Shown here one piece after another: positions 37,243 through 46,953 of a stretch of DNA of 64,000 nucleotides (the first letter of the stretch is position 1; each line of letters opens with the position of its first letter). The stretch lies in NCBI GenBank assembly GCA_963662395.1, contig OY759511.1, positions 3,472,001 to 3,536,000 of the forward strand, read 5' to 3'. Below the pieces are notes generated by a model that made no database searches, was not told where the DNA came from, and saw nothing but the letters and a program-made list of their open reading frames with translations. The DNA comes from JAPOXR01 sp963662395 (GTDB lineage Bacteria; Pseudomonadota; Alphaproteobacteria; Rhodobacterales; Rhodobacteraceae). Both the position numbers and the translations under genes were made by a program.

Positions 37243-38181
37243 TCAGGCCGGCGCCCGCTCCGACCAGGTGCGACCCTCGCGAAGGAGCGCGTCGGCGGTG
37301 ACGATGAGCTTGCGCATCACTGCCACCAGCGCCACCTTGTGGTGCTTGCCCTGATCCCGCAGCCGCCGGTAGAAGGCAATCATCTGCGGGTTGTGCAACG
37401 TTGCCGTCAGCGCGGCCATGAAGAGCACGTCTCTTGGCCGCCGCCGTCCGCCGGCCACGTGCCGCGCCCCGGAATGGACCCCGCTGTCGCGGGCGAATGG
37501 CGCCACGCCGATCAGCGCCGCCGCCTGGCGATTGCCGATGCTGCCGAGCTCGGTCATCCACGAGATCAGCGCCGCCGCGGTGACCGGCCCGATGCCGGGG
37601 ATCGAGACCAGGATCCGGTAGCGCCCGGCATGGGCGGTGCTGCCATCAATCAACTCCCTGATCGCCGTGTCATAGCGCTCGATCTCCCTGTCATGCATGG
37701 CGACGATGCGGGGGAGCCGCTTTCTGGACACCGGATCGCCAAGCTCGGCGTGCACGACCCTCGCCTTCACCCGCTGATCGACAAGCATTTCCCGTGCCAC
37801 CAGCATGTCGCCGAGATGATCGAGGAAATGCCCGCGCGGCTCGGTAGGCGCCAGGTCCGGGAAGGCGAGGCCGAAGGCAGCCAGCATCCTGGCATCGACC
37901 CGGTCGGTCTTGGCCAGCTTTCCGCCGGCCCTGGCAAAATCCCTGGACTGGCGGGTATGGGCCACCGAGACGGCAAAGCCCTTCGCATGCAGGGATTGCA
38001 GCAATGCCCGGTGATAGCGCCCGGTGGCCTCGAGGATTACCCGGCCGGGCTTCTTCCTTCCGAACCATTCGGCAATGGCCCGGAAGCCGTCCCGGTCGTT
38101 GGGAAGGGTCCTGTCCTCGCCATCCAGATGAATGTCCAGTTTGTCCTTGCTGACATCGATTCCCGCAACTAGCATTGCCAT
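37243..38181 (-). CDS. IS110-family transposase (intact)
   Basis: A 312-residue DEDD recombinase starting at ATG 38181 (MAMLVAGIDVSKDKLDIHLD). The RuvC-like domain has Asp9, ILEATGRYHRALL (Glu), and KLAKTDRVDARMLAAFGLAF (the two Asp). The Transposase_20 domain has VSIPGIGPVTAAALISWM, GNRQAAALIGVAPFARDSG and the Ser region HSGARHVAGGRRRPRDVLFM. It is one of the few complete transposases in the window. IS110 elements use an RNA encoded in their non-coding end (bridge RNA) to choose target and donor sites; here that would lie in 38182-38480 or in the 3' flank. Confidence 0.9.
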   Translation of the reverse strand: MAMLVAGIDVSKDKLDIHLDGEDRTLPNDRDGFRAIAEWFGRKKPGRVILEATGRYHRALLQSLHAKGFAVSVAHTRQSRDFARAGGKLAKTDRVDARMLAAFGLAFPDLAPTEPRGHFLDHLGDMLVAREMLVDQRVKARVVHAELGDPVSRKRLPRIVAMHDREIERYDTAIRELIDGSTAHAGRYRILVSIPGIGPVTAAALISWMTELGSIGNRQAAALIGVAPFARDSGVHSGARHVAGGRRRPRDVLFMAALTATLHNPQMIAFYRRLRDQGKHHKVALVAVMRKLIVTADALLREGRTWSERAPA

Positions 38182-38688
38182 GTCTCCCGCTCCTGTTCCC
38201 GCGATGATCCGGTTCCAAAACCCAGGCATCCATTCAGGACCCGGGAGGCAAACGGGAAGGCAGGCCGACCATGCTAAGCTACGGATCCACTTTCGTGATC
38301 CAAGGGACAATCGGTCCGACCCGCCTTGCGGGGCATGACACCCCGCTTCGCCGTTGCCGGACAGTCAGGCCATGACAGCTGGCAACGGCGATCCCGTGTG
38401 AAGAATGGAGACGTGGAAGCGGCACGGCAACCGCGGAGTTTTCCACAGGAAGGCCCGCGGTACAATGTACAACCTCCTTTTCTTCTCTACTCTCTGTTTC
38501 TGGTCATACGAGGGACAAGCGGCGAATGAATGCTGCATCGAGAGGCCGGACATGCGACAGTGCCTTGACCGCATGCCACATGATGTCTGAAATCCGGCCT
38601 GCACCACCGGGGGCGTCCACATACGCGCGTTGCGGCAGGAGTGGTGCCTGCGCGGCTGATTCGCGACATGATTGTCAACAGGCCCTAG

Positions 38689-39709
38689 TACCACAGTTGC
38701 GCATGCCCTGTTCGCCTCCTGCAGTGCGCCCTTGCGGCGTCTGCCCGGTGTTTGCGCCGCCACGGCGACCGGTGCATGATGAATGACCGGGTTGCCGGCG
38801 GCCCGGGCAGGAGTTTCGCGATCAGGTACCGGATCTCCGGAACGCCCGGCACCGGTGCCGTCACGAGGGCAAGGCGCCGGTTCCGGGATCCGGACTCCTT
38901 CCGTTCCGTCTGCCCCGTGCCCTGATCCTCGATTCCGGTGCCGGCCATGCCGGGATCGTCCCCTGCCCGTCGGAAGCACTGCTCGATGGTCCGGCGCCGC
39001 CCGGCAGCGCCGGCCGGCTCCGCAAGGCCGGGGCGAGCGGGGCGGAAGACGGGACGACAGGGCAGGCCCGGTCATGGACCTCCGGACCCCTCGCCGGCGG
39101 CAAGGGCCGTCCGGTCCGCATCGGCAAATTCCTCGACCAGCGCCGAGGGGCAGGTGGCCACGATGCCCCCCCGGCCGGCACCCGGGCACGGCGCATGCCG
39201 GCCGGCCGGCCATGTCGGCCCGGTGGGCCGGGAGACGCGCCCACCCGGCATCTCCCGATCCGGCCGGCCATCCCCGGATACCGGCAGGCAACGCCGACGG
39301 AACGGCTCCCCTTCTTCGGGAAACCGGTATCGCCGACCACGGGCACACCGCCCGACAGCCGGGCGACTCCATGACATGTCCGCACATCCCGCCGCGGGGC
39401 CGATCCGCATCCCGGCGGGAGCGGCCGGGCAATGCCTGCATCCGCCGGGGACCCTGCAGGCCTGCCTGCCCGGACATCTCCGGCCGGTCCGGCGTGACAT
39501 CCCCGAAAGGGCCCGCCGGTGAACGCGCCGCCGGTCCCGCCAGGCCCGCTGCGGCGAGGACCGGGCCGGGCCGCGCCTTCGGCGATGACGGCCCGTTCTC
39601 CCGCCCGGGAGAGACCCCGACCATTGCGGAACCCCCGTTGCCCATGCCCCGTCACGGTGGGGATCGGGCCCGTGAATCACGACTTCGGGTCATGCGCGAC
39701 TGTGGTGCC
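38689..39709. mobile_element. IS701-type element, decayed
   Basis: Inverted ends: TACCACAGTTGCGCATG at 38689 and, reverse-complemented, CACCACAGTCGCGCATG from 39707 inward. The left end abuts the IS5-like end exactly. The content is a multiply frameshifted IS701 transposase on the minus strand. The sequence is extremely GC-rich. Confidence 0.7.
38690..39655 (-). pseudogene. IS701-family transposase relic
   Basis: The DDE segment reads VVGDTGFPKKGSRSVGVACR then YPGMAGRIGRCRVGA (expected VVDETGFLKKGxxSVGVxRQYSGTAGRIxNCQVGV) near 39330-39230. The C-terminal part (38950-38690) reads VPEIRYLIAKLLPGPP then FIMHRSPWRRKHRADAARAH. Intermediate parts lie in other frames. The order matches IS701 transposases of about 400 residues. 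No single frame covers more than a third, so it is dead. Confidence 0.7.
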
Positions 39710-39987
39710 AGGAAAATCCACCCCGGAATGACGGTTTCGACAAGAGCGCGACAGTCGTGGCCGGCAATCCTCGGGACAAGGCACCCATTCAACCCGCCCA
39801 CAGGGTCAGGAAGGTTGATCCTCCTCGAAGGTCGAATGCGGGGCAGAAGGCGACGGCAAATGGGCCAGCCACCTCGAGTCTACTGCATGCCCTGCCATTG
39901 CTGCAGCCGATCACGGCAGTGACCGCGACCAGATTTTCCAGTGACGTTGAGCCGGTTGACCCCGGGGATTGGCAATCCGGTCCCGGG
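39710..39987. other. No gene recognised
   Basis: Intergenic stretch between the IS701 end and the first GT25 gene, with base composition dropping toward AT. Confidence 0.4.
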
Positions 39988-40746
39988 TCATTTCGTTCCC
40001 GAGATCTCCGAATTCCAGTATCGCCGAGACAATCGACGCACACTTGATCGGTAAATGAAGCGCTTCAGTTCCCTTTCAAGAAATCCCGCCTGTTTGCCAC
40101 CTGTGTGAATGGTGGTGCCGCCAACCTCGGAAGTGCCATGGACAACTCCTGTGGAATACATGGAATACACTCGTTGGCCTGTAATGTTCCTCAACTGCAG
40201 AAAGGTATCGATTGGTCGGTCAAATCTTTCTGTCGCGACCAGCAGGCGCCTCGCCGCTTCCTGGGAAACCAGTTGGGCGACTGTTCTCAAGGGAACAACC
40301 ACATGTTCATGAATTCGTGGTCCAGTAACTCCTGTCGATGACACGACGGTTCTTGCTTTCCCGCGAAACTTCCGGACCGTAAACTGGATCACGCCGAGTT
40401 CATGAACATGCTCACTGGCAAGACTGAACGCTTCGTCAAATTCGCTCGCCAGGCTGGCATCGTCTTCCAGGACCAACGCCGCATCTGCACCTTCATCAAT
40501 CATTCTCCGCCAGCAGGACCTGTGGCTGATGAAGAGTGCAATTTCGGCCGGTCGCAAGGTGAACGGATATTTTGGAGAGAATAATGAACGAGCGTAACAA
40601 CTCGACATGGATTGTTCATCCAGCAAACTTCCGTCAACCGCATCCTGGATTAAGGTCGGCACCGGACACCTGGCTTGCAATTCTTTCACGGCTTCTATCC
40701 GCGAGACGCTGCGTCGCAAATGAATGACATACGCCACGACTTTCAT
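39988..40746 (-). CDS. Glycosyltransferase family 25 (LOS type)
   Basis: A 252-residue GT25 protein (MKVVAYVIHLRRSVSRIEAV). Conserved elements: the donor-site start VIHLxRSxxR, EIALFISHRSCWRRMIDEGA and the metal-binding LVLEDDASLA. GT25 enzymes add galactose or related sugars to lipooligosaccharide. The protein is soluble and probably membrane-associated at the cytoplasmic face. Codon use is less GC-biased than in the flanking core genes. A second GT25 gene follows upstream (41026-41898) in the same direction with a 279-bp gap, so they may be transcribed together. Confidence 0.8.
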   Translation of the reverse strand: MKVVAYVIHLRRSVSRIEAVKELQARCPVPTLIQDAVDGSLLDEQSMSSCYARSLFSPKYPFTLRPAEIALFISHRSCWRRMIDEGADAALVLEDDASLASEFDEAFSLASEHVHELGVIQFTVRKFRGKARTVVSSTGVTGPRIHEHVVVPLRTVAQLVSQEAARRLLVATERFDRPIDTFLQLRNITGQRVYSMYSTGVVHGTSEVGGTTIHTGGKQAGFLERELKRFIYRSSVRRLSRRYWNSEISGTK

Positions 40747-41025
40747 GTCAACGGCCCTACCATGTGTTCATTCGCTGCCCACTCCTGTTCAGTCGTTGAT
40801 CTGATGGTCCCGTTGGCCCATGCATATTCACCAAACAGGGCCGCCAGACATGGTCCCGCTAGCGATACTGCGTCATCACATGTGACCGCTGTGATGACGT
40901 TCGACCCGATCAGTCTCAAAATTCAGGAAATCCTCTGCTCAGTTCACCAGAACCACTCACTGGAAACAAGATGCGGCAAGATTGTACGATTGGAATCACT
41001 CCATCCGGCAGTAATGGGTTGCTAA

Positions 41026-41898
41026 TCAACCGGAAAGGTTGGAAATCGATCGTTTCGACCTGTAACTGGGTCCTTTCTCGGCATTCTTGCAGAACGGCAC
41101 TGCAGAATACAGTGTGCCATGCCGAATCGAATATTGTCGATTCTTAATCTTTTGACGAATTTGACGAAAGGGCCGGGTTAGTTCCCGCCGAATTCGCTTC
41201 GCCAGCTCCGGTCTGGTGGGACGTGTCTTTCGTTCGCCAACCAGATTACTTCGCTCAATTCCCTGAGTTTCCGAATTAAGGAAAATTCTGTCAATGCCAA
41301 TTGCCGGCTCAATCTGATAGACAACCAATTTCTCGAAGGCACCCCAATCCGGATTGAACAACAAACAATCCGAAGGCTCACACATCTGTTCGGTGAGTTC
41401 GAGCAACATTGCTGCAGCTGAATTGCTAACAAAATAGCCTGCTGTGCCTCCATGATTTGACAGAAGTCGCCGAATACCCCGCATTTGCAGGGCCGACTCC
41501 TGCTTGGCGGAGCGATGGCAGGCACGAAAGCTGGTGTCGGCCTTTACGATATCTGCATCGCTTGGGACCCAGTCCGTTCCGGCAAAAAAGGGGGTGCAAT
41601 CGTCAGCAAGCAACAAATCGTCCTCGGCAACAAATGCCCACAGGTTGCTGGCCTCGATGATCTTTTTCCAGACCTTGCGGTGACTGAGAAAACAGCCAAT
41701 TTCACCCGCGCCCATCCACAACTCGGACCGCACTCTTGACTGGTACAATTTCAAATCTGCATCGCCTATTTTACGGCCATCACAAGCGTCTACCCGATTT
41801 GCCACAATCCCCAACTCATCTGCCCGGGATTGAAAGAGAATCCGTCGTCCCGAAGATGATGACAAGTTGATGAAATAGCATGGAATCACTTCAGTCAT
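41026..41898 (-). CDS. Glycosyltransferase family 25 (second copy, divergent)
   Basis: A 290-residue protein; ATG 41898 begins the conserved MTEVIPCYFINLSSSSGRR, and the frame is open to 41970. Motifs: FINLxxSxxRR, MGAGEIGCFLSHRKVWKKII and WAFVAEDDLLL (the EDD metal site). The C-terminal 70 residues are basic (RPTRPELAKRIRRELTRPF). Only distantly similar to the neighbouring GT25. AT-richer codon use and the flanking IS elements suggest acquisition by transfer. Likely acts on lipooligosaccharide or another glycolipid. Confidence 0.8.
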   Translation of the reverse strand: MTEVIPCYFINLSSSSGRRILFQSRADELGIVANRVDACDGRKIGDADLKLYQSRVRSELWMGAGEIGCFLSHRKVWKKIIEASNLWAFVAEDDLLLADDCTPFFAGTDWVPSDADIVKADTSFRACHRSAKQESALQMRGIRRLLSNHGGTAGYFVSNSAAAMLLELTEQMCEPSDCLLFNPDWGAFEKLVVYQIEPAIGIDRIFLNSETQGIERSNLVGERKTRPTRPELAKRIRRELTRPFRQIRQKIKNRQYSIRHGTLYSAVPFCKNAEKGPSYRSKRSISNLSG

Positions 41899-42309
41899 CA
41901 CCGGACAACCCCACTCTCTCGAAGAGTGAGACCCCTCTCCAAGTATTGATAGTTCATTCAAACCGACCACCTAGTAAGTTCCCGCGTCCAATTGTGCCCT
42001 TGAGACCGAATTTGGCCCTGCATGTCTTGCCAATCGATCCTGTTGCAGACGGAAGTGCTCAGAACTTTCGGGCGAGCGATCCAGGTTGATGACATAACAG
42101 CCGATTGGCATGGGCAAGACCCCGCCAGCAACATCCAGGTTACTCATGTCAGGACGACGATCGGATGCCGCATTTGGTCATTTGGAGCAATGTTGGCGGT
42201 TACATTGCATCCCCTGTCGTTTCAATCCCCGCAGTTCAATTGAATCGGATGCTGGCAAAACCGGATTTCATGCATACGTCAACACGCATATAGGGAAAAG
42301 CACGATCAG
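41899..42309. other. Intergenic region between divergent GT25 and manC genes
   Basis: About 410 bp between divergently transcribed genes, so it should hold both promoters. Composition is AT-richer than average; no confident -35/-10 pair was assigned. Confidence 0.4.
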
Positions 42310-42327
42310 ATGCGGGATGCGGGAGTC

Positions 42328-43755
42328 ATGACCAAAATCCAACCGGTCATTCTGGCCGGCGGCACCGGCACACGGCTCTGGCCGCTGTCACGCAGGAGCT
42401 TTCCCAAGCAGTTCGTGCGACTTGTCGGCGAGGAATCCTTTTTCCAGCAGGCGATGAGGCGGGTCGCTACCGAAGAGTTTCATCGGCCCATAGTCCTGAC
42501 TTCGGAAAGTTGTCGGTTCATCGTGACCGAGCAACTCAGGGAAGCCGGGCTGAAGGCGTCCGCCATCCTGATCGAGCCTGAAATCCGAAACACTGCACCG
42601 GCAATACTTGCTGCTGCGACTTATGTCGAGCAAGTCTCGCTCGGATCAACCCTGCTGGTGATGCCGTCGGATCATGATATCGGCGAGCCCGGCAGGTTTC
42701 GTGGTGCGGTGATGTCAGGGCAGGAGGCAGTGCGGCAAGGGCAATTGGTTGTTTTCGGTGCCCGTCCGCGTTCGCCGGAAACGGGTTACGGCTACCTGGA
42801 GTTGAATGCTCCACCGGGATCATCGCCTACGACAGTAGAGAGTTTTGTGGAAAAGCCCGAAGCCGAACGTGCGCGGTGGATGGTCGATAGTGGTCGGTTC
42901 CTCTGGAACATGGGAATCTTCATGTTCTCGACGGCGGATCTGCTGCAAGCCTTCGAGAGCCACTGTCCCGGCCTGCTGCCCGCAGTGACCGCGTCTGTTG
43001 CCGATGCCCGACCTGATCTGGACTTCCTTCGTCTGGCGGACGTGCCATGGTCCGAGGTTTCAAATATCTCCATCGACTATGCGGTGATGGAGAAGGCGCA
43101 CAACCTTGTGGTCGTGCCATGGACGGGAAGCTGGTCAGACATGGGAAGTTGGGCCTCGGTCAGGGAAAGTGTTCAGTCCCGGGACGTAACGGGTTCATGC
43201 AGTGCCGAAAAGAGCAGGAGCCTGGCGGTTGACTGCAACAACGTGCTCTTGCGCACGGAGACCGAGGGTCAGGTCGTTGTTGGAATTGGCCTGGATGGAA
43301 TCGCAGTAGTCGCAATGTCCGATGCTGTGCTGGTTGCCGACCTGGAGCATGTTGAGCACGTAAGGAATGCTGTTGAGGAAATGAGGGCGAGTGATGTGGA
43401 GCAGGCCGACGAATTCCCCCGATGCCACCGGCCCTGGGGCTGGTTTGAGAGTCTTGCCCAGGGTGGTCGCTTCCAGGTGAAGCGGATAGTCGTGAATGCG
43501 GGAGAGGCGCTCTCATTGCAGTCCCATTCACTCAGATCAGAACACTGGGTCGTGGTTGAAGGAACCGCAAGGGTGACCATCGACGACAGGGTCGAACTCG
43601 TAGGCGAAAACCAGTCTGTCTACATCCCGTCCGGCAGCAAGCACCGCCTGGAAAATCCTGGTGAAGACACTGTTGTGCTGATCGAGGTGCAAACCGGTTC
43701 GTATTTTGGCGAGGACGACATCGAGCGTTATGAAGACAGGTATTCACGCCTCTGA
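42328..43755 (+). CDS. manC: Mannose-1-phosphate guanylyltransferase (ManC/XanB type)
   Basis: A 475-residue protein (ATG 42328; an in-frame ATG at 42310 adds six residues). It makes GDP-mannose from mannose-1-phosphate and GTP. The N-terminal nucleotidyltransferase domain has ILAGGTGTRLWPLSRRSFPK (residues 8-27), MPSDHDIGEPGRFRGAV, YGYLELNAPP and FVEKPEAERA. The C-terminal cupin domain has CHRPWGWFESLAQGGRFQVK, LQSHSLRSEHWVVVEGTA and ENQSVYIPSGSKHRLENPG. The cupin usually carries phosphomannose isomerase activity in this bifunctional type. It would supply the LPS mannosyltransferase at 13.6 kb. Confidence 0.92.
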   Translation: MTKIQPVILAGGTGTRLWPLSRRSFPKQFVRLVGEESFFQQAMRRVATEEFHRPIVLTSESCRFIVTEQLREAGLKASAILIEPEIRNTAPAILAAATYVEQVSLGSTLLVMPSDHDIGEPGRFRGAVMSGQEAVRQGQLVVFGARPRSPETGYGYLELNAPPGSSPTTVESFVEKPEAERARWMVDSGRFLWNMGIFMFSTADLLQAFESHCPGLLPAVTASVADARPDLDFLRLADVPWSEVSNISIDYAVMEKAHNLVVVPWTGSWSDMGSWASVRESVQSRDVTGSCSAEKSRSLAVDCNNVLLRTETEGQVVVGIGLDGIAVVAMSDAVLVADLEHVEHVRNAVEEMRASDVEQADEFPRCHRPWGWFESLAQGGRFQVKRIVVNAGEALSLQSHSLRSEHWVVVEGTARVTIDDRVELVGENQSVYIPSGSKHRLENPGEDTVVLIEVQTGSYFGEDDIERYEDRYSRL

Positions 43756-43912
43756 CAATTGTTGCTGAGCGAGGTATCCTGGAGCGAAACGCCGGGGCAC
43801 CAGGGCGACCGACGACCGGTTCTGGTCAATACAGGAAGCCTGCGCCATGGGCCTCACGACATTGCGGGCAGCGGCAGGGAAAACTGAAACCGGCCTGGCT
43901 ATTCAGCCGACG

Positions 43913-45223
43913 TCAATCGAGACCTTCGGGCTGCCCCACAACGACAAAGTGCAATGCGTCCGGCTGCAAGAGGCGTTCCGCCATTTCGTTGACGTCCTCC
44001 AGGGCGAGTGCCCTCACCAGATCATTGCGTTCCCTTACATAGGAGGCTGGTATGTTGTCGAACTGCATTCCGGCAAGGATACTGGCAATTGCGCCATTGC
44101 CGTCAAACCTGAGTGGATATGCGCCGGTAAGATAGGTCTTGATGTCAGCCAGTTGCTGGTCGGTGACACCATTCTCGGCTACCCGCCGCCACTCGTCCGC
44201 CACGACATCGACGGCTTCGCTGACCCGATCATTGGCCGACGACAATTCGCCGACCATGATCCCGGCGTTTCTGTACGATGCCAGGAATGATCGAACCGAG
44301 TAGGTCAGTCCGCGCTTTATCCGGACCTCGTCATTGAGAATCGCCGAAAACCCGGAGCCACCAAAGATTTCGTTCAACACATATGCAGTCAGAAACTCCG
44401 GATCGCTCCGCAGGAGTCCCGCATGGGCAAACTGAACCACCGATTGCGGAGACGGAAAGTCAATCACGGTGACACCTCCCTCCAGCCGATATTCGGGAGC
44501 AGCGACCGGGTCCGGGCCACTGGCAGGAAGGTCACCGAGCAGCCTGTCCAGCAGTTCCGTCAGTTCATCCGGACCAATGTCGCCCACCGCCCCGACAACC
44601 ACACCGTCCCGGGCAAGGGTATTCCTGTGGATCCAACGCATGTCCTCGGCCGTCAAGGCCGAGACTGTCTCGACCGTGCCCTCGAGGCGGCGGGCATAGG
44701 GATGGTCCCCGAACTGAAGCCGGTTCAGATTCTCGCTTGCAATCTCGCCCGGGTCCTTTTCGATGTCCTGTATGACGACCAGCACCTGATTGCGGACCCT
44801 TTCGAGAGGCTCCTGGTCAAATCTTGGCTCGACGAGCGCAAGCCGCAACAGGTCGATCGATTCATCCCGGTTTTCGGTCAGGAACTGTGCCGAGACGGCG
44901 ATTGTTTCCTTGTAGGCATCAAACCCGAATATCGCCGCCAATTCCTCCTGGCGTTGCTGAAATGCGATTGCGTCGAGTTCGCCGGCACCTTCATTGAACA
45001 ATCCGGTCATCAGATACGCAGAACCGAGCTTGTCGTCCGGCTCAATACTGGCTCCATTGGGAAACCTGATTTCCAGGGCAGCAAACGGGATCGAGTGATC
45101 TTCAACCAGCCATGCCTGGATTCCGCCGGGAGTCACGATCTCCTGTATATCGATTGCCGCCGGTGATGCCGTCGGCAGCGCCAGGAGTGCGGACGTAGCC
45201 CAGATTGCAATATACTGCCTCAT
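43913..45223 (-). CDS. M16-family peptidase, non-catalytic subunit
   Basis: A 436-residue secreted protein. Signal peptide MRQYIAIWATSALLALPTAS, then two M16 half-domains (AAIDIQEIVTPGGIQAWLVE; GGVTVIDFPSPQSVVQFAHA; GLTYSVRSFLASYRNAGIMV). The HxxEH zinc motif expected near residue 75 is missing (GSAYLMTGLFNEGAGELDA instead). It therefore probably pairs with the upstream catalytic subunit (45227-46564), as in other two-subunit M16 proteases. Stop and start are separated by 3 bp, consistent with an operon. Likely periplasmic. Confidence 0.88.
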   Translation of the reverse strand: MRQYIAIWATSALLALPTASPAAIDIQEIVTPGGIQAWLVEDHSIPFAALEIRFPNGASIEPDDKLGSAYLMTGLFNEGAGELDAIAFQQRQEELAAIFGFDAYKETIAVSAQFLTENRDESIDLLRLALVEPRFDQEPLERVRNQVLVVIQDIEKDPGEIASENLNRLQFGDHPYARRLEGTVETVSALTAEDMRWIHRNTLARDGVVVGAVGDIGPDELTELLDRLLGDLPASGPDPVAAPEYRLEGGVTVIDFPSPQSVVQFAHAGLLRSDPEFLTAYVLNEIFGGSGFSAILNDEVRIKRGLTYSVRSFLASYRNAGIMVGELSSANDRVSEAVDVVADEWRRVAENGVTDQQLADIKTYLTGAYPLRFDGNGAIASILAGMQFDNIPASYVRERNDLVRALALEDVNEMAERLLQPDALHFVVVGQPEGLD

Positions 45224-45226
45224 TGT

Positions 45227-46564
45227 TCAGCCCTCCTCGCCAGTCAACCAGCCGGTAACTGAACTTTCCATGTCCAGGACTTCCCTGGCCGCAGCCACAA
45301 TGTCCTCGCCAGTGACTGCCTGCAGCACATCCGGCCAATCTTCCACATCCGCAATCGACAACCCGCTGGCGAGAGCCTCACCATAACGGTTTGCCCGGTC
45401 GAACACGCTGTCCTGACCATATATCCAGGCAGCTCGTATCTGGGCCTTGACCCGGGCGAGATGGTCCTCGTCAACACCCTCGGAAATGAATTCGGCCAGC
45501 ACCGTGTCGACCGCATCCTCTGCTTCCTGAAGGGTGACACCTTCCGCCGGCACGGCCAGGAATCCGAAGGTGGAATAGTCAAGCGAAACGCCATCATAGA
45601 AGGCCGATGTGTAGACCGCCATCTTCTGTTCAATCTCGAGTTCCCTGCCGAGAATCGATGTTGCACCGCTCCCGCCAAGCAGTTCGGCCAGGATTTCCAG
45701 TGCCGCCGCCTTCTCCTGTTCGCCCGGATTCCGCTCAGGCGCCAGATATACCCTGACAACATAGGGGCTTGCGACCCGGGGGTCCGACGCAGCGAGACGC
45801 CGCGCCGCAAGGTGGGGCGGCTCCATTGGACGGCCCCGTCCGGCCAATTCCGGATCTGCGGGGATCTGCCCGTAATGCTCCTCGGCCAGCTGGCGCACCT
45901 CATCAGGGCGGACATCGCCGGCAATGATCAGCGTTGCGTTGTTCGGAACATAGTGTTGCCGGTAGAAGTCGAACAGATCTGCCCGCGTCAGGCCTTCGAT
46001 TTCCGATCGCCACCCGATCACCGGAATTCCATAGGGGTGGTTGAGGTACAATGCCGACATCCGCTGTTCGGCAAACAGGGCGTGAGGATTTGACTCCGTT
46101 CGCGTGTTTCGCTCCTCGAGCACCACCTGCCGTTCGACACTGATGTCTTCCTCGGTCATCAGCAGACCATTCATCCGGTCCGCCTCCATTTCCATCACGG
46201 TCTCCAACCGGTCGGATGCAACGCGCTGCCAGTAGCCGGTATAGTCCCTCGAGGTGAAACCGTTCTCGGAGCCACCAAGCAATTCGACCGTTTGCTGAAA
46301 CTCGCCAGGCCCGTACTCCTCGGTGCCACGAAACATCAGGTGTTCGAGGAAATGGGCAATGCCGGACTTTCCCGGCGGCTCATCGGCTGCACCAACGTCG
46401 TACCAGATCATCTGCACGGCAGCCGGAGCCCGATGATCCTCGATGACCACGACCTTCAGACCATTCTCCAGGACAAGGTCGTTGACGTTCTCATCACCAA
46501 CGGCATCACCCGCCATCAGCGCCAGAACAAGAACGGGCATGCCTGTCAAAACAATCCGCATCAT
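45227..46564 (-). CDS. M16-family zinc peptidase, catalytic subunit
   Basis: A 445-residue secreted metallopeptidase. Signal peptide MMRIVLTGMPVLVLALMAGD. Inverted zinc motif HFLEH at residues 71-75, third ligand in the EDISVERQVVLEERNTR region. R/Y substrate motif in the second half (REL...KMAVYTSAFYDGVSL). It degrades peptides in the periplasm with its non-catalytic partner downstream. In related alphaproteobacteria this pair follows lspA and DUF3035; here it sits about 9 kb away on the opposite strand, with IS elements and sugar genes between. Confidence 0.9.
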   Translation of the reverse strand: MMRIVLTGMPVLVLALMAGDAVGDENVNDLVLENGLKVVVIEDHRAPAAVQMIWYDVGAADEPPGKSGIAHFLEHLMFRGTEEYGPGEFQQTVELLGGSENGFTSRDYTGYWQRVASDRLETVMEMEADRMNGLLMTEEDISVERQVVLEERNTRTESNPHALFAEQRMSALYLNHPYGIPVIGWRSEIEGLTRADLFDFYRQHYVPNNATLIIAGDVRPDEVRQLAEEHYGQIPADPELAGRGRPMEPPHLAARRLAASDPRVASPYVVRVYLAPERNPGEQEKAAALEILAELLGGSGATSILGRELEIEQKMAVYTSAFYDGVSLDYSTFGFLAVPAEGVTLQEAEDAVDTVLAEFISEGVDEDHLARVKAQIRAAWIYGQDSVFDRANRYGEALASGLSIADVEDWPDVLQAVTGEDIVAAAREVLDMESSVTGWLTGEEG

Positions 46565-46902
46565 CCAGATCTCCAGAAATTGTTGCAGGCAAGTGAGTGA
46601 CCGCAGGAACTGGAAAATGCAAGTGCCCCAAGAAATCGTGACCGTCCACCCTCCGGCAATCTCCTGCTGCAGAATGACGCGAGCCGCGACTGGAAACCGG
46701 TTATCATGGCAAGCACAGCCTGACCGCCGGACCCAGGGAATACCGTTATCAAGGCCGCAGCAGCGCCGGACAGCAATGGCCGGCCCTGCGGGCGGTTGGA
46801 TCCGGGATTGCCGATGACATCCTTTTCACAACCCGCATGACAGGTCGCGGACTGCCCCCGAGTGATCGGCCTTGCCGGCCACCTCGCCACCACCCCCGAA
46901 TC
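46565..46902. other. Intergenic region, partly shared with porin 1 downstream region
   Basis: Promoter side of the M16 operon and the tail after porin 3. The last 50 bp (CCGGCCACCTCGCCACCACC and around) are the same as downstream of porin 1, so the porin repeat extends past the gene end. Confidence 0.5.
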
Positions 46903-46931
46903 GAAAGGGAGCGGCTGAGCCGCCCCCTTTC
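46903..46931 (-). terminator. Terminator of porin 3
   Basis: Same hairpin as after porin 1 (GGGAGCGGCT / AGCCGCCCCC between GAAA and TTTC), 22 bp after the porin stop. Confidence 0.65.
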
Positions 46932-46953
46932 CTGATCGATATGCAGCCGGGGC

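Larger units (their letters stand above)
35298..38688. mobile_element. IS5-like element ends 3.4 kb apart, with IS110 material inside
   Basis: The inverted pair CTAGGGCCCGTTGACAATCA (35298) and, from 38687 inward on the opposite strand, CTAGGGCCTGTTGACAATCA continue to match through ATGTYGC. An IS5-family transposase C-terminus lies just inside the left end, reading inward from the right. An IS5-type element is normally under 1.5 kb. The excess is explained by two IS110-type insertions (one relic, one intact) inside it. No target repeat beyond CTAG was discerned. Confidence 0.55.
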
